Position numbers and translations under genes: made by a program. A DNA stretch of 64,000 nucleotides from Myxococcales bacterium (GTDB taxonomy: Bacteria > Myxococcota_A > Polyangia > Polyangiales > GCA-016699535): contig CP064980.1 of the NCBI GenBank assembly GCA_016699535.1, forward strand, positions 372,001 to 436,000. The letters run 5' to 3'. The notes beneath the pieces were generated by a model. The model saw only the letters and a program-made list of their open reading frames with translations. It did no database searches and was not told the origin of the DNA. Positions 50,201-59,464 of the stretch are shown here, piece after piece. How positions within the stretch are numbered: position 1 is the stretch's first letter; each line of letters starts with the position of its first letter.

Positions 50201-50412
50201 CGAGTGGGAATAGTGTCTCCATCGTCATCGTCATCGAAAATATTGAGCAGCCCATCGGCATCAGTATCACCTAGAATTTCCTCACTATCGACTATCCCGT
50301 CGTTGTCGCTGTCTAAACGGGAACCTTGTGGAGGCAGCGGATCAAAACCGAGTCGACCGCACCCACAAAGGCTAAAAAAGAGCATTAGCAAAATGAAAGA
50401 TGTCTTAGACAC
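47234..50412 (-). CDS. giant surface lipoprotein: calcium-type repeats, ten cysteine repeats, beta-propeller; one frameshift
   Basis: Signal peptide MSKTSFILLMLFFSLCGC then GRLGFD, matching the 32-34 kb lipoprotein. Residues about 33-138 are thrombospondin-type DxDxDG calcium repeats (DSDNDGI, DTDADGL, DSDGDGL). Next come ten tandem 49-residue units (about 141-630) of the form CxDGxxNxDETDxDCGGSxCxAC...CSSGVCTGNxCQ. The rest is a propeller-like domain with repeated ASVDFGGG, ADFGGGAL and SxxNG patterns. The frame slips once in a GGG stretch near 48175-48179, where GTF-DAFVASYDSNGTHRWS restores the reading to 47234 (about 1,058 residues). Probably an adhesin or extracellular binding protein. 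Confidence 0.75.
48525..49992. repeat. tandem array of about ten 147-bp coding repeats
   Basis: Each unit encodes 49 residues of the lipoprotein described above. The copies in the middle are nearly identical (for example the shared CACATCGGTTTCG-like stretches), so they are liable to recombination and assembly collapse. Copy number in this sequence should be treated as approximate. Confidence 0.75.
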
Positions 50413-50880
50413 GGTATTTTAGTATAACCATCATTTTACACCGATGCAACATGTGCCCCAATAGTATGGAAGCTCTTGTGGGATATTTCCAGACAATGGA
50501 ATGCTTCATAGCTGCATGCCAAACCCATTTAAGCGCAATGCAGCCTCTGCCTAAACCTGCGTATCAAAGCAACGAGCGCCGGAGCTAGGTCATTTCAGAC
50601 AGCGTCTTCAAATTATCAAATCACCATAAGATGCCTACCCCAACTTCCCACCAAAGGTCGCTGGCACCTTTTTGCCTTTTTTGGGGCTCTGCGCTTGGCA
50701 ATCGGTGAAACCGAGTCAAGAGAAGTTGGCCTATGGCTTTTTTGAGCCCATGTGCACAAGCAAAACAGCCGCGTTCATCTTTAACTCCAAAAATGCGTTG
50801 GAACGGTTATTTCTAGTAGCCGAGACTTAATGGGACAGTCACCCTGATTGGAGAAGTCGTCTGTCAGATGATGTTATACG
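50413..50880. other. 468-base stretch with no recognisable gene
   Basis: No frame of convincing length or composition on either strand. Lies between the lipoprotein start and an IS481 remnant; perhaps promoter plus insertion-derived debris. Confidence 0.45.
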
Positions 50881-51333
50881 ACCTTTTCGCCTACGTGTTT
50901 ATCGCTCCAGCCTTGTTTGCAGTCAAGCAAAGTCTGCCAAGGCGTACGTCCACAGCACGTCTTGCTTTGATGGGTTGGTTCTTTGTTGTAAAGCTGTAGG
51001 TATCGACAAAGGTTTGCGACCGACGCCCTTCATCGTGCCGACATAAAAAGTATCTTGGGAGCCTAAAAATCCGGGGTATGCGGTGTCGATTTCACCATGG
51101 GCTTCGTCGTATTGTTTGCCTTGTTCCATCGCCGCGACTTGCGCTTCGGTAAGAACAATTCCCTCAGAGGCCACTTTCTTTTCCAAGGCATAAAGACGTT
51201 TTTTGAAAGTGTGAAGGTCATGGCGGAGCCACACGCTGCACCTGCTTCCAACTCTTTTTGAAGACCTTGATCTGTTTGGCCTCAAAAATCCGTAGCTCAC
51301 GAAATTAGTCACGTTTTGGGACTCAACCATCAT
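50881..51333 (-). mobile_element. IS481-family transposase remnant
   Basis: Minus strand reads FKKRLYALEKKVASEGIVLTEAQVAAMEQGK...DTAYPGFLGSQDTFYVGTMKGVGR, the start of an integrase-core DDE transposase. After a deletion and shift it continues YLQLYNKEPTHQSKTCCGRTPWQTLLDCK, the C-terminal end. The catalytic middle is missing. Confidence 0.7.
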
Positions 51334-51465
51334 TCAAATCCCACTAACCTTATGTCACCATCGCTCAAAGCAACGGTGTTGCCGAAGTAGACCACTTCCA
51401 AGTTAGAGCGATTGCAAATAGTTATTTTTTTCCATCGTTCATGATGTAAAAGATGAGGAGTTCCC

Positions 51466-52815
51466 ATGATTTCCATGCTACCTACGGATCTACGACACTT
51501 GTACGACAGCGTCGTGCAGGTGCGCCCTGCTTTGGGCGAACGTTTGAAGCAGTTCGGCGAGCTTCGGTTAAACGAGTACTGCGGTCAACTTGAGCATCAA
51601 CAAAAGCCAAGTGAAGTGCTGAAGAATATTTTGTTGGAGCATGCTGCTCGTCTGCATAGTCCTGAGTTGGTAGAGTCTTTCAGATGGCAATTAGAGCGGA
51701 GCGCATCTCTATGTACTTCAGATCATTGTGGCACATTGTTTCAACCTCTGTGTTTTCAGTCCAATTTGGTCACTGCGTATGCGATGTATTGCAAGCAGCT
51801 CAAAGTTGTTCCGGTATTGGCGACAGGTAATATACCCATGAACAACAAAACCGAGCCCAGAGCCATATATTGGGGAAACGAAAAGAAAAACATTATGCCC
51901 TCCAAGTACAAAAGAAACCTTGTGTACGGTCATGCCGGGTTTAGCCGTCAGCATTACGAAAATTTGCCGTTAGCAGTTCAGGAAATTGTTCCTTTTTCGA
52001 AATTAGAAGGAATGATATTGTCGGATCAATTTTGCAAGCTCAATACTGAACTATGGAAAGCTTTTGGATCTTATATTTCTGGATTTCCAAATTTGGTTTA
52101 TCTTCATCTAGAAGATGTAGTGATTGATCTTTTGGAGTACTCTTTTGCGCAGCGCGATGAATACTTTCACATTTGTTGTTCTGAAGAGCACAGGTCAATA
52201 ACGTTAAAGGCCTTGGACGGCCTTGAATACTGTTGGTCAGGTGAAGCCAGAGGAAGTCAGTTGTTTTGGGCGAGAAGTGGCAAAGGGCGAGCCGTACGAT
52301 TGAAAGTAGAGAGCAACAAGCTTGTAGGGCTAGATTCTGAATTCCCGATGCAAGCAGAAGCTCTATTGCAAGCGCTCCGTCGCTTTGATCTGGTACCTAC
52401 AAATTTTCTTGCCTTAACCTTACTTATCAAGCATGGAGCCGTACTGCTTGCTGGAGTCAATCAGTGTGAGCGAATGCCGCCACTGTTGGAGCATTGGGTA
52501 ACAGCTCTACAAACAATGGGCTTTACGGAATCTTCTAGGGTTTTCGAAAGGGCATTACCTACACAACTCGTCATGCCAATTATTGCTTTGTATGCTCAAG
52601 ATTACTCGATTCACCAAGCTCTTGAAAGCATGATGTGTGAACCTCAGAAGACATTTAGACGTGTGCAAGATTCACTCAAAAAGCAAACACTCAGACAAAA
52701 CCTGCTTAGCTTCATGTTTCCCTTTTGTTACCACGAAGAGGTTCCTACAGATCTTCAGCGCGAAGACGTTCTTAAGCTGGACACGCCTAGCGTTGCCAGG
52801 AAAATGGGTATTTAG
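51466..52815 (+). CDS. unknown 449-residue protein, first gene of a three-gene operon
   Basis: No known family recognised. Clear GAGGAG ribosome site just upstream of ATG 51466. No signal peptide or membrane segments; several cysteines and histidines (SDHCGTLFQPLCFQS, YCKQLKVVPVLATGNIP, FHICCSEEHRS) could form a metal or catalytic site. Stop is shortly followed by a FemAB-like acyltransferase gene, then a MATE exporter. I infer a biosynthetic enzyme of a small exported product; this is a context argument only. Confidence 0.6.
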   Translation: MISMLPTDLRHLYDSVVQVRPALGERLKQFGELRLNEYCGQLEHQQKPSEVLKNILLEHAARLHSPELVESFRWQLERSASLCTSDHCGTLFQPLCFQSNLVTAYAMYCKQLKVVPVLATGNIPMNNKTEPRAIYWGNEKKNIMPSKYKRNLVYGHAGFSRQHYENLPLAVQEIVPFSKLEGMILSDQFCKLNTELWKAFGSYISGFPNLVYLHLEDVVIDLLEYSFAQRDEYFHICCSEEHRSITLKALDGLEYCWSGEARGSQLFWARSGKGRAVRLKVESNKLVGLDSEFPMQAEALLQALRRFDLVPTNFLALTLLIKHGAVLLAGVNQCERMPPLLEHWVTALQTMGFTESSRVFERALPTQLVMPIIALYAQDYSIHQALESMMCEPQKTFRRVQDSLKKQTLRQNLLSFMFPFCYHEEVPTDLQREDVLKLDTPSVARKMGI

Positions 52816-52873
52816 AACACATCCATCATTTGTTTGCGTATTTGTTTATAGTGGTGGAATATACGCTTGCGCT

Positions 52874-52882
52874 GGGGGGGGG
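52874..52882. repeat. G9 tract near the acyltransferase start
   Basis: Nine consecutive G residues, the longest mononucleotide run I noticed in the window. They lie just before TTG 52887, where they could serve as a Shine-Dalgarno-like site, or inside the coding start if GTG 52851 is used. Length changes by slippage would switch expression or frame. Confidence 0.55.
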
Positions 52883-52886
52883 CACA

Positions 52887-54068
52887 TTGGACGTTCTTTA
52901 CAGTCATCGGGAAATTCAACCAGATTGGTGGAATGATCTACACATCACAGATTGCTACCATACCGAGCCATGGATTAAGCTTGGTGAGTCACGATTCGAG
53001 CAGGATAGTCGATACATTGCCGTCAAAGATGGCTCTGGAAGAATTCAAGCGTTAGCTCCATGTTGCCGAATAAGAGATCCTCAGATATGGCCCACGTACA
53101 ATCTCTGGAAACTCTTTACAAAAGCTTCTTTCATCCAGTTTGAAGACCTACCAGGGATCGACCATGCGAAGTTTAGTACCAATGCTGAGTACATCGATGC
53201 GGCCGTTGGTGACAAGCTTTTTCCAAACTTGATCTGTACGGCCCCAGAAGGTTTTATGACGGGTCCCATGTATGCTTATGGACTTAGCCCAGAAACTATC
53301 AATACCGTAAACACATCGATTGTGGATGGACTAAAGCAGCTCGGTGAAGAACTGGAATGTGCAGCCTCGTCGCTTTTGTATGTAATGGAAGACAGTCCAA
53401 TACGCTCTTACTTAGATCAAACTGATTGGATACCAATGCAAATGAACCCAATGGCGATTTTAGACATAAAGTGGAAGAGCTTTGATGAATATCTGTCCAG
53501 CCTTAGTAGGAAACGGCGCGAGTCAACACGACGTGAAATGAAAAAATTTAAAGAAAGCGGTATGATTGTCAAACAGGAACGCCTCGAAGATTTACCTATA
53601 GATCGAACAGCGGAACTTTTTCACAATGTGAATGCTAAGCACATGGGCTTTGACGCTGGGCCGGTTCAGCACGCTCGATACTATATTGAAGGGCTACTCG
53701 GTCTTGGGCTAACTCACACGGTTTATGCTGCTTACCAAAATGAAAATCTTGTAGCTTTTTCACTTTTCTTTCTCCAAGACAACACTCTCTTTGCCAGAGT
53801 TATGGGCATTGACTACGAGCGTGCCACTGACTACAGCTACTTTAATTTATTGTTCTATAGACCCATTATAGATGCCATTGAACAGGGTGTAGCATGCATC
53901 GATTTTGGGGGCATGCTCAAAGCCAAATTAATAAGGGGATGTAAACCACATCGCTCGTTCAGTTATTTTAAGTTCGGATCCGAAGTTTGCAAAGATGCAC
54001 AAGCTATAAGAGCCATGCGAGAGAATGCTGACATAATCTCGCGCTATCACGATTTAGTGGTGTCCTAA
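52887..54068 (+). CDS. FemAB/GNAT-like acyltransferase (COG3146-type)
   Basis: About 394 residues from the TTG at 52887 (GTG 52851 is an alternative). The centre has YLSSLSRKRRESTRREMKKFKESG, matching the RR..RRE helix of proteins annotated as peptidoglycan-recognising acyltransferases, and the C-terminal half has AYQNENLVAFSLFFLQDNTLFARVMG and CIDFGGMLKAKLIRGCKP. Such enzymes transfer acyl or aminoacyl groups to peptides or small molecules. It sits between an unknown gene and a MATE exporter in one operon (spacings under 70 and 12 bases). Confidence 0.7.
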   Translation: MDVLYSHREIQPDWWNDLHITDCYHTEPWIKLGESRFEQDSRYIAVKDGSGRIQALAPCCRIRDPQIWPTYNLWKLFTKASFIQFEDLPGIDHAKFSTNAEYIDAAVGDKLFPNLICTAPEGFMTGPMYAYGLSPETINTVNTSIVDGLKQLGEELECAASSLLYVMEDSPIRSYLDQTDWIPMQMNPMAILDIKWKSFDEYLSSLSRKRRESTRREMKKFKESGMIVKQERLEDLPIDRTAELFHNVNAKHMGFDAGPVQHARYYIEGLLGLGLTHTVYAAYQNENLVAFSLFFLQDNTLFARVMGIDYERATDYSYFNLLFYRPIIDAIEQGVACIDFGGMLKAKLIRGCKPHRSFSYFKFGSEVCKDAQAIRAMRENADIISRYHDLVVS

Positions 54069-54080
54069 GGGAGTGCATGC

Positions 54081-55451
54081 TTGAGGGTTCTATTGAATAC
54101 GACAGAGTCTAGAAGCGACTTGAAAAAGCTAATTCGTTTGGCTGGACCTTTAGTTGTTACGCGCTCGACCTTGGCAGTTACCGGAATCGCAGACGCTGTG
54201 ATGGTTTCCCCGCTGGGAGAGGAAGCAGTGACTTCTGTTACCGCAGGAGCAGTTGATCTGATCAATTTTGCCATGCTCCCATTGGGAATAGTTCATATGG
54301 TGCAGAGCTTTGCATCCCAATATGCGGGAAAAAAAGATATCGTCACCAGCCAGCGTTATGCGGTGTATGCAATTGGGATTGCGTTGCTAGCACAAGTGTT
54401 GGCACTAGCGATTCTCCCGTTACTGAAGCCCGCAGTTGCTTTGTCGGACTATACTCTCGAAGTCCAAAGTTTATTGGTCGATTATTTGTGGATACGTATG
54501 TTTGGTGTGGCAACGCTTGTTATTACCGAAGCTCTTGGCATGTGGTACGCGGGACAAGGCGACGCCAGAACTCAGATGGTCGTTCAGTTGATTATGACTT
54601 TTGCAAATATCTTCCTTAATTGGATTTTAATTACAGGCCATTGGGGTATCCCCGCGTTTGGGGTTCAGGGTGCTGCCATAGCTAGTGTTTTAGCAAGTGC
54701 TTTAGGTTCTGTTTTATTGGTGATGGTCTTCTTCCGAAAGAACATTAATAGAGGTTATTTGTCTCGGCGTGAGTTGAAGTCTGAAGAGTTTTATCGCTTG
54801 TTGCGATTTGGACTTCCCAATGGGCTTTTATCTTTTTTGGGCTATGGGTCTTGGACGTTTTTCATAAATGTTGCTGTTGCGCATTTGGGCACACAACTAG
54901 CAGCGGCTACATTGATTGTTTTGAATATCAACAATCTCTGTTTTTTACCGGCGTTTGGTTTGGGAGCAGCAGGAGCAATCATCGCTGGGCAGTATATCGG
55001 AGCAGGAATGCCCGAGCGTGCCCCACAAATTCTTCGCATGACTCTGTCCGTCACAATTCTCTGGGCAGTGTTGCTCGGTGCAACTTACTTCCTCGTACCT
55101 GAGTTTTATCTAAACTTATTTGCTATCGGAAAGGACGCGAATTTTAGCCTCGTCGATGTAGGCAGTAATATCTTGAAAATAAGTGCGGCCGTGTTGCTTT
55201 TTGACTCAACGGCGACCGTGCTAACTGCCTTTTTGCGTGCAGTCGGCGACACGCATTGGTTGTTTGCTGCGCAACTGGTCATCAACTGGCTGGTGTTCGT
55301 GCCTTTGGCCATCATTGGAGTGATGCTAATTGATGGTGGCTATATTGCTGCAATGGGTGCTTTTCTTTTTTGCATGTTCCTAAGTTCCGCAGCGTACTTG
55401 GTGCGCATCAGGAGCAATCGCTGGCGCTCGATTGACCTTTTGCACCACTAG
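54081..55451 (+). CDS. MATE-family efflux transporter
   Basis: 456 residues with twelve predicted membrane helices and two homologous halves, starting LIRLAGPLVVTRSTLAVTGIADAVMVSPLG. Features SFASQYAGKKDI and YAGQGDARTQMVVQL as in DinF/NorM relatives, which export cationic drugs or natural products using ion gradients. The start is a TTG at 54081, 12 bases after the acyltransferase stop, so it is the third gene of the operon and probably exports its product (inference). Confidence 0.88.
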   Translation: MRVLLNTTESRSDLKKLIRLAGPLVVTRSTLAVTGIADAVMVSPLGEEAVTSVTAGAVDLINFAMLPLGIVHMVQSFASQYAGKKDIVTSQRYAVYAIGIALLAQVLALAILPLLKPAVALSDYTLEVQSLLVDYLWIRMFGVATLVITEALGMWYAGQGDARTQMVVQLIMTFANIFLNWILITGHWGIPAFGVQGAAIASVLASALGSVLLVMVFFRKNINRGYLSRRELKSEEFYRLLRFGLPNGLLSFLGYGSWTFFINVAVAHLGTQLAAATLIVLNINNLCFLPAFGLGAAGAIIAGQYIGAGMPERAPQILRMTLSVTILWAVLLGATYFLVPEFYLNLFAIGKDANFSLVDVGSNILKISAAVLLFDSTATVLTAFLRAVGDTHWLFAAQLVINWLVFVPLAIIGVMLIDGGYIAAMGAFLFCMFLSSAAYLVRIRSNRWRSIDLLHH

Positions 55452-55514
55452 GACCAAGGCAAGGGATCAACAGACACCAGGAAGGCCAGGAAGGCTGCCA
55501 GCGCGTTTTCCTAG

Positions 55515-55898
55515 GGTATTAAGTTTAGCGGTTTAGACCCGGGCAGACAGTTTGGACGGACACTAACCTTCATCCCCGATATCAACGGCGATGGCATCGA
55601 AGACTTAGCCCTTGCTGAACTGGGTCCAGGTGAAACAACCGGCCGCATCTACATTGTTTATGGAAGAAGATCATGGACGAGTGCTGAGTTTGATTTAGCG
55701 ACACTCGACGGAAGCAATGGTTTTGCGATTGACGGCGTCTCGGCAGACGATCGACCCGGACGCTCCCTGAGTACCTGCGATCTTAACAAAGACGGCTATT
55801 CAGACATAATCTCTGGCGCGTTCTTTACCGATGTCGGTGAAAAAATCGATGTCGGTCGCGTATACGTCGTCTTTGGTTTCGCTAACGGTAGCGCATAA
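55515..55898 (+). pseudogene. FG-GAP repeat protein C-terminal remnant
   Basis: An open stretch without a start codon reads SGLDPGRQFGRTLTFIPDINGDGIEDLALAELGPG, then RIYIVYGRRSW and DDRPGRSLSTCDLNKDGYSDIISGAFFTDVG, ending GRVYVVFG and a stop. These are two FG-GAP/integrin-alpha-type blades with DxNxDGxxD calcium loops. A stop precedes it at 55512, so the front of the gene is missing. Confidence 0.6.
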
Positions 55899-55899
55899 T

Positions 55900-57804
55900 T
55901 TAGGGGCAAGCGCGGTTGCAGACGACGATGTTACCAGGGCAGCTTTGGGGCGATCCGCTTCCGCAGCTATCAATGGAACAAGAGCTTGCACCAGTGCAGT
56001 TGAGCAAACAGCTTGCGCTTCCCGTGCATCGAACGGTTTCGCAATCTCCGGCGGAGGTACAATCAATCTCGCAATCCGAAGTGCCAGAGCAGGTAACTTT
56101 GCATGTGTTAGCATTCGTGCAATCGATGTTGCATTGCGAATCGTCGCTACAGGTGGCATCGCATTCATCACTTGTATCGGTGCAATCAATGTCACAACTG
56201 GCGTTGCTGCTGCAAGCAGGTCTGCAGGTTGCCGCATCGGTGCAATCAATGCCGCAAGTCGAATCATCACCGCAACTTGGGTTGCAGTAATCAGAGACAC
56301 CTGAACAATTGAAATCGCACAAGGCATCGTCGTTGCAATCTGCAAGGCATTTCTCAGAATCAGAACAGTCCACAGCGCATGTTGATGTATTATCGCATTG
56401 CATATCGCATGTGCCTGTGGTGTTTGAGCAACCAAGATCACAGCCACAGGAGTTTTCACAATTGAGCGCGCAGCCGCTGCCTCCGCAGTCCTGACTGCAG
56501 GAACCTGTCGTGCATGCGGTAGTACAAACACCGCAATCGCCTGGTGCCGTATTGACGTCTTCGCTGCCGTTGCAACATCCATCGCCGCTAAGAGAGCCGC
56601 AATCTTGAGGACAATCGCAGGTGGTTTCGCTGGCTCCACAGCATCCATCACCACACACCGTGCTGCTTGCAACATTCTCACACATGTCCGTTAAACCGTT
56701 GCAGCTATCCGTTGTGCATGCATTGGAATCGTTGCAGCTTTGTGCTGCTCCATTTTGACATGAACCGCTAGTGCAGGTTTCAGCACCGTTGCAAAACACG
56801 CCATCATCACACAAAGCATCTGTGCCTTCGTCTGTGTCGCCATCGCAATTGTCATCCACATTGTTACAGGTCTCAGTCTCTCCGGGATTAACATTGCTGT
56901 TGCCGTCATCGCAATCAATCAACGCAGAACTGATGCCTCCAGAGGGCTGCGTGCCGCAACTTGTATAGCCGTCACTGTCGCCATCAAAACCATTATCGAA
57001 AATGCCATCGCAGTCGTTATCAAGACCATCGCAGCTCTCAGTGACAGGGAGTTGACCCGAACAAGTCGACCAGCTTCCGTTCTGACAGCTTTGTGTTCCT
57101 GCCGTGCACTCGCCGACGTCGCTGCTGCAAGCTTGAGAATCACCGTCTGTGCATTCGCACTCTTCATCGGTCGTTCCATCGCAATCGTTATCAAGCCCAT
57201 CGCACTGACTGCTATCTTCCGTTTCAGTGTAGCTTGCAGGATAACTGCAAACCCAGCCGTCTTTGCCTGAACAACTCGGTACGCTTCCATCGCAAACACC
57301 CATGCTTTTACACGATGTGCTTGGAGCAAGTCCATCATCGACCTCGCCATTGCAGTCATCATCAAAGCCATCGCATGACTGCTCGGTGGCTGTGCACGCA
57401 CGGAACTCCACATCAGCTGTCGCATCAAGCTCGACGGCACCAGCCCAAAGACGAAGGGTGCTTGTTCCAGTCGTAGCCGAGGAGATATAAGCGATCGTGC
57501 TGCCTGTATCGTCTGTTGGATAGGCCGGACCAAAAATCGTATCGACATCGCCACGCGATGAAGTGACTTCGACTTCAACGCCAACCTGGGGAATGCCTTC
57601 TTTATTCGTGAGACGAACGCTTATTTTGCCTTTAGCCTGAGCATCCGCTGGCACGGGGCTATCCACGCTAAGCTCTACAACAAAATCGCTGGCACCATCT
57701 TGTTTCGATCCGCTACCACTACCGCAAGCACTTGGTAAACCAAGCAAGAGTAATATCATGCCAAGCAACGAGAGTTGCCATGCGTAGTGTCGGTATCCGT
57801 TCAT
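55900..57804 (-). CDS. large cysteine-rich MopE-like surface lipoprotein
   Basis: 634 residues. Signal peptide with lipobox LLLLGLPSAC at residues 20-27, then a bacterial Ig-like domain (about 40-130, VELSVDSPVPADAQAKGKI). MopE-type repeats follow: CDGFDDDCNGEVDDG, CDGLDNDCDGTTDEEC, CDGLDNDCDGIFDNG and CNNVDDNCDGDTDEG, with acidic and cysteine residues that in MopE relate to copper binding. The C-terminal third is dense with short CxxxC units (about 440-630, e.g. CDIDCTDTSDECDATC). The reading frame is intact. Probably exposed on the cell surface. Confidence 0.75.
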   Translation of the reverse strand: MNGYRHYAWQLSLLGMILLLLGLPSACGSGSGSKQDGASDFVVELSVDSPVPADAQAKGKISVRLTNKEGIPQVGVEVEVTSSRGDVDTIFGPAYPTDDTGSTIAYISSATTGTSTLRLWAGAVELDATADVEFRACTATEQSCDGFDDDCNGEVDDGLAPSTSCKSMGVCDGSVPSCSGKDGWVCSYPASYTETEDSSQCDGLDNDCDGTTDEECECTDGDSQACSSDVGECTAGTQSCQNGSWSTCSGQLPVTESCDGLDNDCDGIFDNGFDGDSDGYTSCGTQPSGGISSALIDCDDGNSNVNPGETETCNNVDDNCDGDTDEGTDALCDDGVFCNGAETCTSGSCQNGAAQSCNDSNACTTDSCNGLTDMCENVASSTVCGDGCCGASETTCDCPQDCGSLSGDGCCNGSEDVNTAPGDCGVCTTACTTGSCSQDCGGSGCALNCENSCGCDLGCSNTTGTCDMQCDNTSTCAVDCSDSEKCLADCNDDALCDFNCSGVSDYCNPSCGDDSTCGIDCTDAATCRPACSSNASCDIDCTDTSDECDATCSDDSQCNIDCTNANTCKVTCSGTSDCEIDCTSAGDCETVRCTGSASCLLNCTGASSCSIDSCGSGSPQSCPGNIVVCNRACP

Positions 57805-58065
57805 GTGAGCCCCCGAATATTAGGACACCCGCGTTAAAATCGATCGCGATCAACACGACGACAAGCCCGCAACCCAAACATGCCCCTAACCTTAACTATA
57901 CTGAATTGAAGGCAATTAGTCACGGAGTTGTCCAAAAACTACTACGAAAAAGGCTTACATTGTGCGCATCGCAACTTGCTTTGCGCGAAATGGAAGTGGG
58001 CATAGCAATCGACATTTATTCCTAGGGAAAAACTTGCTAAAGAGCATGGGAGTTTACCGTCGTTT
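57805..58065. promoter_or_regulatory. divergent intergenic region between the lipoprotein and cysE
   Basis: 261 bases with no convincing gene; the frame at 57732-58025 overlaps the lipoprotein start and has unlikely composition. It should hold promoters for both outward genes, but I cannot fix any specific element. Confidence 0.35.
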
Positions 58066-58887
58066 ATGACTTCCACACCCTCACTTACTCCGCCGTCCAA
58101 TCCCTGTGAGCCTCCTTTAAAACGAGGTCCTCTAGGCCGGCTGCGCGCTACCTTCGCCTGCTATCTCGGAGATATTGATGCAGTGTTCAAGCACGATCCT
58201 GCTGCGCGTTCTCGGCTTGAGGTGATCTTTAGTTATCCAGGCTTGCACGCTCTTGCCTGCCATCGTTTTGCGCATTTTCTGTGGCACCATCGTTTTTACT
58301 TTTTGGCACGCTTTTTATCCCATCTGAATCGTTTCTTCACCGGCATTGAGATTCATCCTGGCGCTACCATTGGCCGCGGCGTGTTTATCGATCATGGCAT
58401 GGGTGTGGTGATCGGTGAAACTGCCATCGTCGGTGATGAATGCATTTTGTATAAAGGCGTAGTCCTTGGTGGCACGCACACCGAACCCACTATTCGCCAT
58501 CCTCAGCTTGGCAAACGCGTGGTTGTTGGATCAAATGCTTGTGTTTTAGGTGCCATTACTATTGGCGATGATGCGCGCATCGGCTCAGGTTCTGTGGTGA
58601 TCCGACCCGTGCCGGCAGGTGCAACTGTCGTTGGCGTCCCAGGCCGAATTGTGCCCGCCAAGGGCGATAAGGCGTCACGCTTTGAGTCAACGCTCGATCA
58701 TGCCAGTCTTCCCGATCCAGTTGCTGAAATGGTGCGTGCATTGCGTGATGAAAACGATCAGTTAAGGAAACGCATCGAAAACGTCGAAAACGCCGTTCAA
58801 ATTTCCCCACCACCTGAAGAAGACTCGCCTCATCTCATCGATGGCGATTTAGCGACTACCGATCTGCCACCTAAAGTTAAAACTTAG
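58066..58887 (+). CDS. cysE: serine O-acetyltransferase
   Basis: 273 residues. After an N-terminal helical part (GDIDAVFKHDPAARSRLEVIFSYPGLHALACHRFAHFLW) comes a left-handed beta-helix of hexapeptide repeats: EIHPGATIGRGVFIDHGMG, VVIGETAIVGDECILYKGVVLGGT, and VGSNACVLGAITIGDDARIGSGS. These are the CysE signatures; it makes O-acetylserine for cysteine synthesis. A 60-residue C-terminal extension is rich in charged residues and may form a coil. No cysteine synthase is adjacent. Confidence 0.92.
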   Translation: MTSTPSLTPPSNPCEPPLKRGPLGRLRATFACYLGDIDAVFKHDPAARSRLEVIFSYPGLHALACHRFAHFLWHHRFYFLARFLSHLNRFFTGIEIHPGATIGRGVFIDHGMGVVIGETAIVGDECILYKGVVLGGTHTEPTIRHPQLGKRVVVGSNACVLGAITIGDDARIGSGSVVIRPVPAGATVVGVPGRIVPAKGDKASRFESTLDHASLPDPVAEMVRALRDENDQLRKRIENVENAVQISPPPEEDSPHLIDGDLATTDLPPKVKT

Positions 58888-59137
58888 CAAAGTTTTTTTC
58901 GAGATAGGCAACGATATCGCGTGATTCTGGCATCCAGGTCTCGCCTTGTTCGCTAAAGATGCGCAACACAGGAACGGTACTGCGGCCTCGCGCTGCAATG
59001 AGCTCGCGTCGCGACTCAGACTCGATCAAAATATCATGTAGCTCAACATCAACTTGCAACTGTTCAATGACGCTAAGCACCCGCTGACAATAAAAACAGC
59101 TTGGATAGTAGTAGAGCGTCAGTTTCGCGGGATAAAC
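58877..59137 (-). CDS. glutaredoxin-like protein
   Basis: 86 residues from ATG 59137. The start KLTLYYYPSCFYCQRVLSVIEQL holds a CFYC active site on the first strand-helix, and TVPVLRI carries the cis-proline. The end YLEKNFAKF resembles a GST N-terminal (glutaredoxin-2/GstA) form. It overlaps cysE convergently by 11 bases. Function in thiol-disulfide exchange by family only. Confidence 0.8.
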   Translation of the reverse strand, partial: VYPAKLTLYYYPSCFYCQRVLSVIEQLQVDVELHDILIESESRRELIAARGRSTVPVLRIFSEQGETWMPESRDIVAYLEKNFAKF

Positions 59138-59139
59138 CA

Positions 59140-59391
59140 TCAGGGTATCAAGATAGTTGCTGGGCCACAACGCGGCGCAGGCGGACTATTTCCCTGAGCG
59201 ATCATGCCTGAAGTGCAAACGTATATCTTGTTGCCTTGCAGTACCCACATGCCGCCTGGTCCATCACGCAACGCTGCGGCGCCACCCTCATTTGCCCGAG
59301 CGCGCTGTCCAAGACTCTGGCTAGAAAAAAGCAAAGCCCCAGCAAGCACAAACACGGCTGAAATCGCTACAAAAACATCTCTCTTTGTCAT
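59140..59391 (-). CDS. small exported or membrane-anchored protein
   Basis: About 83 residues from ATG 59391: MTKRDVFVAISAVFVLAGALLF is a signal anchor, followed by a short Gly/Ala-rich part and GMWVLQGNKIYVCTSGMIA...PRCGPATILIP with two cysteines. Its stop overlaps or nearly touches the glutaredoxin gene, so they are probably coexpressed. Family not recognised. Confidence 0.5.
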   Translation of the reverse strand: MTKRDVFVAISAVFVLAGALLFSSQSLGQRARANEGGAAALRDGPGGMWVLQGNKIYVCTSGMIAQGNSPPAPRCGPATILIP

Positions 59392-59464
59392 ATTTCTCCC
59401 CGTTTTTGGCAGGATATATCCTGTGTTCCTCGCTGACAATCCGTGCTACTAAGCCGCCACTATT

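Noticed and set aside
55800..57584. Long alternative frames overlapping the MopE-like lipoprotein on the same and opposite strand
   Set aside because: Repetitive Ala/Met- and Ser/Gln-rich translations caused by the cysteine-repeat DNA; the 634-residue frame with lipobox and MopE motifs explains the region.
57732..58025. Plus-strand frame of 97 residues before cysE
   Set aside because: Overlaps the lipoprotein start antisense and has no ribosome site or recognisable family.
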